From JAUZQZ01 sp964492105 (GTDB lineage: Bacteria; Pseudomonadota; Zetaproteobacteria; Mariprofundales; Mariprofundaceae), in the NCBI GenBank assembly GCA_964492105.1, contig CAZBJB010000006.1, forward strand, positions 1 to 37,616: a stretch of DNA of 37,616 nucleotides, read 5' to 3'. The notes beneath the pieces were generated by a model. That model was given only the letters and a program-made list of their open reading frames with translations. It was not told the origin of the DNA and made no database searches. This document shows, one piece after another, positions 33,621 through 37,616 of this stretch. Positions within the stretch are counted from its first letter, which is position 1. Each line of letters starts with the position of its first letter. The position numbers were made by a program, and so were the translations under genes.

Positions 33621-35490
33621 GTAGCCAGACCTCCAGCACGGAACCCGTGCCTGTTTGACTTAAAGCCACCGGTTTTTGCCGTATAACCCAGCCACTGCCA
33701 TGGGTATGCAATTGATAGCCCGATCGGAATGCCAGTTTGCGTACTTCACGCAACGATTTACCATATAAGGAAGGAAGCGCACCCTTCGTTTTCGGCATGG
33801 AAGACGCGTGGGCGGTGATGTCTACGCTCTGCCAGTGCTGTGCGGATTTTCGTGGAAAAACACCGAGGTAGGGCAATACCGCGGCCGCGATATGTCGGAA
33901 AATCGGGGCTGCCACCCGGCCCCCGTAAATACTTTTGCGGGGTTCATCAACCATCACCGCAATCACCAACCGGGGATCATTCGCGGGGACAGCGCCCGCA
34001 AATACCGCAGTAAATTTCCCTTTTGCATAACCGTCATGCCCATCAGGCTGCTGCGCCGTACCCGTCTTGCCGGCCACGCGATAACCGGCGGGCACGGCCA
34101 GTGCGCCCGTTCCTTCGGGACTGGCTGCATGAATGAGCATTTGCAGCACCGTGCGGGCAATGTGCCTGGGCATGACTCTATATGATTTCTCATACGCACG
34201 ACCCTCGATGATTTTTGGAGAGACATGCACCCCCCCGTTGGCCAAAACGGAAAAGGCCGTTGCAAGCTGCAACGACGTAACAGCGACGCCCTGGCCGAAG
34301 GCGATGGTGGCTGTTTCCACCGGACCCCAGCGTTTCGCGGGGAGAAGGATGCCCGGAGATTCTCCGCTTATCCCAATCCCTGTCCGGCGGCCTAACCCAA
34401 TCTTTTGCAGCATACGGTGCAACCGTTTCGGACCTGTATCCAGCGCCAGTTTCGCGGCACAAATATTGCTGGATCGTGCCAATATACCCGTCATATCCAG
34501 CCATCCTTCCGGATGATCGTCGTGAATCACATCATTCGCCACTCTGAAATGGCCGTTTTCACAAAAGATACGGGATGTTCGCTTCCACCGACCGGTTTCC
34601 AGGGCTGCCGCTATCGTGAAGGGTTTGAGTACCGACCCCGGCTCAAACATATCGGTGATGGCGCGGTCTCGCCATTGACTGGGTCGATAACGATGAAAAT
34701 CATTGGGATTGAAACCGGGCCAGCTTACCATCGCCAGTACTGCGCCGTCATCCGGCCGCATCACCACCACCGAACCCCCCTTCGCACGCTGAATACGAAC
34801 GCCTTCAGCCAGCGCCGCATAGGCCAGACTCTGGATGGTAGCATCCAGATATAATGAAATTTGTCGTCCCCTTCTTGGCTTCGCCAACCAGACGTCGCCA
34901 GGCAGAGATATCCCGCGTGCATCATGCCGCACCTGCATACGCCCGGGCGACCCCGCCAGTTGTGCATCCATGCTATATTCCAGCCCTTCGAGCCCGTGAC
35001 CATCCACGCCAACGAAGCCCAGCAAGTGACCCGTGGCAGGCCCGAGCGGGTTATAGCGGCGCCATTCCATTTCCTGACGCACACCGGGGATATGCAGAGC
35101 CATCACCCGCCTGGCGATGTCGGGGCGAATCTGGCGCGCAAGCCAGATAAAACCACGGCGTCCATGTAAATGTTGTGCCAATCGCGTTTTCCACATCCCG
35201 AGCGCCCTGGCGAGTACGCCGATGCGCTGTGTCGGCACCTCGTCCGCAATAGCCGATATGGACGGGATCCGGATGCTCTTCGCCAGTACGCGCCCACGGA
35301 TATCCAGAATAAGGCCACGAGGCGCGGGTACGGAAAACTCCCGTTGCCGTTGATTTTCCGCCAGTTGTCGTAATTTATCCGCCTGGAACCATTGCAAATC
35401 CACCGCACGAATCACCAACAGGACGAAACCCAGCACCAGGATACCCGTAATCGCCTCAATACGGCGGCGAACGTACCCCTCATTATTCAT
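33613..35490 (-). CDS. ftsI: septal transpeptidase FtsI (PBP3) with a C-terminal PASTA domain
   Basis: FtsI cross-links septal peptidoglycan with FtsW. The 625-aa product has a membrane anchor (ITGILVLGFVLLVIRAVDL), the class B dimerisation domain with PRGLILDIRG, and the transpeptidase motifs: SVLK (S286, K289), SSN (340-342) and KTGT (475-478). After the catalytic domain comes a PASTA domain (about residues 570-624, LPSLYGKSLREVRKLAFRSG then VIRQKP). E. coli FtsI ends without one. I chose the ATG at 35490; a TTG one codon earlier is less likely. AAGGG precedes it by about 10 bp. Confidence 0.96.
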   Translation of the reverse strand: MNNEGYVRRRIEAITGILVLGFVLLVIRAVDLQWFQADKLRQLAENQRQREFSVPAPRGLILDIRGRVLAKSIRIPSISAIADEVPTQRIGVLARALGMWKTRLAQHLHGRRGFIWLARQIRPDIARRVMALHIPGVRQEMEWRRYNPLGPATGHLLGFVGVDGHGLEGLEYSMDAQLAGSPGRMQVRHDARGISLPGDVWLAKPRRGRQISLYLDATIQSLAYAALAEGVRIQRAKGGSVVVMRPDDGAVLAMVSWPGFNPNDFHRYRPSQWRDRAITDMFEPGSVLKPFTIAAALETGRWKRTSRIFCENGHFRVANDVIHDDHPEGWLDMTGILARSSNICAAKLALDTGPKRLHRMLQKIGLGRRTGIGISGESPGILLPAKRWGPVETATIAFGQGVAVTSLQLATAFSVLANGGVHVSPKIIEGRAYEKSYRVMPRHIARTVLQMLIHAASPEGTGALAVPAGYRVAGKTGTAQQPDGHDGYAKGKFTAVFAGAVPANDPRLVIAVMVDEPRKSIYGGRVAAPIFRHIAAAVLPYLGVFPRKSAQHWQSVDITAHASSMPKTKGALPSLYGKSLREVRKLAFRSGYQLHTHGSGWVIRQKPVALSQTGTGSVLEVWLHE

Positions 35491-35502
35491 CAAGACAGCC
35501 CT

Positions 35503-35778
35503 TCATGGATGAATCACCTGCATGGGTGTGGGCGGACGCATACCCAACTCTGAAATCGCCAGGCGTCTTAATCGCTCAGGTCGAATCAATGTCGCAAATT
35601 CAAGCGTCAATCGACCGATTTCGGTATGCAGTGACTGCACTTCACGCTGTACGTCGGTATGTTGTCTGGCCAGTCCCAGCCGCTTATGCGCGATCTCAAC
35701 CTGCATCGCGGCCAGTAGCCCCAACGACAACAGCAACAACACCAGCCACATGCGAATGGAATGGTATTGCAGGTTCAT
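35503..35778 (-). CDS. ftsL: cell division protein FtsL
   Basis: FtsL is a small bitopic protein that pairs with FtsB and FtsQ and activates FtsWI. The 91-aa product has a short N-terminal tail, one membrane helix (MWLVLLLLSLGLLAAMQV) and a periplasmic coiled coil (AHKRLGLARQHTDVQREVQS ... EFATLIRPERLRRLA). It ends with the LGMRPPTPMQVIHP segment typical of FtsL. It overlaps rsmH by 4 bp. Sequence identity to E. coli is low, so position and layout carry much of the call. Confidence 0.92.
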   Translation of the reverse strand: MNLQYHSIRMWLVLLLLSLGLLAAMQVEIAHKRLGLARQHTDVQREVQSLHTEIGRLTLEFATLIRPERLRRLAISELGMRPPTPMQVIHP

Positions 35779-36698
35779 CGTTTCTCGGCAACGCGCAGTC
35801 TTGCCGTTTGGCTGCGTGGATTATCGTTGCACTCATCCTCATCCGGGCGTAACGGTTTCTTTTGAACCCAGTGCATGTCTGCCGTCTTTCCACACATGCA
35901 AACGGGAAACCCCGGCGGACACGTACAGGGATGCACCCGCGCCTCGATCAAATCCCGCACTCGCCTGTCTTCACCTGAATGAAAGGAAATAACCGCCAGA
36001 CGCCCGCCCGGCGCCAGGCGATTCATCGCCTCCCTGAGTCCTGTTTCTAATTGATTCATTTCATCATTCACCCAGATGCGTAACGCCTGGAATGTGCGCG
36101 TAGCCGGATGTGTATTCCGATATCTCGCCTGCCCAGGCACGGCATGGAAACATATATTTTCCAGATCCGTGGTCCGCATCAGAGTACCCTTGTCCCGCGC
36201 ACGCACGATGGCGCGGGCAATGCGCCCGGCATAACGTTCATCGCCGTATTCATGTAAGATATGGACCAGTTCGCGTTCACCCACGCATGCCAGACGTTGT
36301 GCCAGCGTTCTGCCACTGCCAACGTCCATACGCATATCCAGTGGCCCATCTTTGCGAAAGGAGAAACCACGGGTTGCATCGTCCAGTTGTGGCGAAGATA
36401 CGCCGAGATCAAACCCGACGCCGTGAATGGCGTCCCATCCCGCCTCATCCAGCACCGCGCCCAAATCGGCGAATGGCCGGTGCCGGATACAAAAACGCAC
36501 ATCAGCCGCCGCGAGCCGCTCTCCTTCGGCAATGGCCTGTGGATCCCGATCAAGCGCCATGAGCCGTCCCTGGCCGGACAGGCGGATGAGCAATGCCTTC
36601 GCATGCCCGCCACGACCGAACGTGGTATCCACATAACATCCGTCCGGATTGATGCACAGCGCCGCCACAAAAGCCTCGCACAGTACCGGAGTATGCAT
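35775..36698 (-). CDS. rsmH: 16S rRNA (cytosine-1402-N4) methyltransferase RsmH
   Basis: RsmH (MraW) methylates C1402 in the ribosomal P site. The 307-aa product starts MHTPVLCEAFVAAL and shows YVDTTFGRGGHAKALL (SAM binding), LMALDRDPQA, GVGFDLGVSSPQLDDATRGF then SFRKDGPLDMRM, TFQALRIWVNDE and LAVISFHSGEDRRV. A CTCPPGFPVCMCG cysteine cluster follows. I chose the ATG at 36698, the family start; the frame is open upstream across mraZ without support. It lies 25 bp after mraZ. Confidence 0.97.
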   Translation of the reverse strand: MHTPVLCEAFVAALCINPDGCYVDTTFGRGGHAKALLIRLSGQGRLMALDRDPQAIAEGERLAAADVRFCIRHRPFADLGAVLDEAGWDAIHGVGFDLGVSSPQLDDATRGFSFRKDGPLDMRMDVGSGRTLAQRLACVGERELVHILHEYGDERYAGRIARAIVRARDKGTLMRTTDLENICFHAVPGQARYRNTHPATRTFQALRIWVNDEMNQLETGLREAMNRLAPGGRLAVISFHSGEDRRVRDLIEARVHPCTCPPGFPVCMCGKTADMHWVQKKPLRPDEDECNDNPRSQTARLRVAEKR

Positions 36699-36723
36699 AT
36701 AGACTTTAGCATGGGGAAGCACA

Positions 36724-37158
36724 TCAGAAGCCTGGTGGGCCTTTCTTGAGGATGGCCAGGTCTTCCTCAAGACAAGTTCTCCGCCGTGCAATATCCCATA
36801 TCTCAAAATGACTGGCCCCACCGGCAAACAGCACGGTTTTATCCAGTTCCGCGTGCTCACGCAATGTGGTGGGTAACAGGATGCGCCCCTGTTTGTCGGG
36901 CAGACAGTTTACCGCAGGACTCACTACAAAGCGTTCATAGGCGCGACGATATTTATCGTTAATATCAAGTCGGCGCACCGAAGCCAACACACTGCGCTCC
37001 CATTCCTTCGGTGGATAAGCACACAGACAACCATCATAATCGCGTGTTACGATGATACACTCATCCGCATAATGAGTGCGTAGCGCCTCACGGAAGGCCG
37101 CAGGAATATTGACACGCCCCTTTCCATCCATGTTGTTTCTATACTCACCCTGAAACAT
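36724..37158 (-). CDS. mraZ: transcriptional regulator MraZ
   Basis: MraZ is the AbrB-fold DNA-binding repressor of the dcw operon and acts on its own promoter. The 144-aa product starts MFQGEYRNNMDGKGRVNIPA and has both DxxxR motifs of the tandem MraZ domains (DGKGR near the N-terminus and DKQGR in the second half). The second domain reads VVSPAVNCLPDKQGRILLP. GGAGG lies upstream of the ATG at 37158. It is the first gene of the cluster, with MraZ-box sequences in front. Confidence 0.96.
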   Translation of the reverse strand: MFQGEYRNNMDGKGRVNIPAAFREALRTHYADECIIVTRDYDGCLCAYPPKEWERSVLASVRRLDINDKYRRAYERFVVSPAVNCLPDKQGRILLPTTLREHAELDKTVLFAGGASHFEIWDIARRRTCLEEDLAILKKGPPGF

Positions 37159-37229
37159 TTGGCTGACCGCCTCCCCCGGTTTCCCGGTCAACAACAAGCA
37201 TCCGCCGATAAATATTTGCGGGACAATTC

Positions 37230-37281
37230 CCCACATTTACCCACTTTACGCCAATATTGCCCTTAAATCAACCCGTGTCAA
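37230..37281 (-). promoter_or_regulatory. dcw promoter with MraZ boxes
   Basis: On the minus strand TTGACA (37281-37276) is followed after 17 bp by AATATT (37258-37253), a good -35 with a fair -10. Just downstream GTGGG occurs at 37244-37240 and again at 37234-37230, a 10-bp period matching the TGGG repeats bound by E. coli MraZ. A third position (37224) reads GTCCC and is degenerate. This predicts MraZ autoregulation of the whole cluster. Confidence 0.75.
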
Positions 37282-37294
37282 CCCCCCCCCCCCC
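37282..37294. repeat. run of 13 C abutting the dcw promoter
   Basis: Thirteen consecutive C on the plus strand (G on the sense strand of mraZ) sit directly against the -35 TTGACA. Such tracts slip during replication and are also common sites of sequencing error. Confidence 0.9.
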
Positions 37295-37394
37295 TGAGTC
37301 TTTTCCAATATGGAATGAGCCTGGAAAGAAATAATACCTGGATCCTGCAAGTGATCGTGCATGCAGAGTGTAAGACATTGGTTTATATAGCGTA

Positions 37395-37598
37395 TTGAAA
37401 AAACATGTTGTCAGCTTATTGGTGATGAATGTTTTTTCGATATGCTGGATGAATCAAGGGGTTGCGCTATGTGTGTGCGAGCACTTGCAGGATCTAGGTG
37501 ATACGTCTGTCCAACATAGGGGGATGTTGGTACAGCGGGATGAGATACAGACCCGGACGTTGGGTGTGCCCGGCATGCCATGTTGTGAGGCGGTGTAA
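37395..37598 (+). CDS. possible small exported protein
   Basis: A TTG at 37395 opens a 67-residue frame with a lysine start and hydrophobic stretch (KKHVVSLLVMNVFSICWM, then NQGVA) like a signal peptide. A short mature part follows with four cysteines, two in CVCEH and two in PCCEAV. It is divergent from mraZ. The ribosome site is poor and the start is not ATG, so this is tentative. The preceding 37295-37394 holds a TATATA-containing stretch that could be a -10, and nothing else I can support. Confidence 0.3.
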   Translation: MKKHVVSLLVMNVFSICWMNQGVALCVCEHLQDLGDTSVQHRGMLVQRDEIQTRTLGVPGMPCCEAV

Positions 37599-37616
37599 GT
37601 CCGCTACGCGCCCTGC

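Noticed and set aside
18154..36860. Many plus-strand ORFs over 100 codons in the dcw cluster
   Set aside because: They lie opposite confidently identified genes, and none shows a recognisable domain or ribosome site.
1..37616. tRNA or rRNA genes
   Set aside because: No cloverleaf-like or rRNA-like sequence was recognised anywhere.

Overview
The window reads as chromosome of a Gram-negative, LPS-making proteobacterium. It has lpxC, a meso-diaminopimelate-type MurE (DNPR motif) and a complete mraZ-to-lpxC division and cell-wall (dcw) cluster in the usual proteobacterial order. Base composition is moderately GC-rich. I cannot name the genus. The class could be Gammaproteobacteria, Acidithiobacillia or Zetaproteobacteria; an FtsI with a C-terminal PASTA domain is unlike E. 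coli.

Almost every gene is on the minus strand, so the window is read from right to left. Positions 1-660 hold remnants of a Mu-like phage. A virion-morphogenesis gene is cut off exactly where a type I-E CRISPR array starts. The array (661-2458) has 30 repeats of 29 bp and 29 spacers of exactly 32 bp. Its leader (2459-2530) carries a perfect TATAAT and an IHF-like site. A complete type I-E cas set follows, transcribed toward the array: cas3-cse1-cse2-cas7-cas5-cas6e, then two non-cas genes (a nuclease-less DUF1016 protein and a RhuM protein), then cas1-cas2. Cas7 (529 aa) and Cas6e (318 aa) are much larger than usual because of internal insertions; their catalytic and family motifs are intact.

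Upstream of cas3, 14.3-16.5 kb is a graveyard of mobile DNA. It holds a truncated AAA-type ATPase, two IS200-type TnpA tails, a coiled-coil membrane protein gene with one premature stop, a catalytically degenerate tyrosine-recombinase tail, and the 5' end of an IS21-type istA. A nested-palindrome element follows, then an orphan Wzz-type chain-length regulator whose gene contains 15-bp tandem repeats. An inverted partial copy of the palindromic element lies on the far side of wzz.

From 18.1 to 37.2 kb is the dcw cluster, in transcription order: mraZ, rsmH, ftsL, ftsI, murE, murF, mraY, murD, ftsW, murG, (small ORF), murC, murB, ddl, ftsQ, ftsA, ftsZ, lpxC. Most genes overlap by 1-11 bp. Together they make UDP-MurNAc-pentapeptide, lipid I and lipid II, the septal synthase FtsW/FtsI, and the FtsQ/L/A/Z divisome, and they end with the committed step of lipid A synthesis. 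A TTGACA promoter with two MraZ boxes precedes mraZ, and a run of 13 C (G on the transcribed-sense strand) directly abuts its -35 box.
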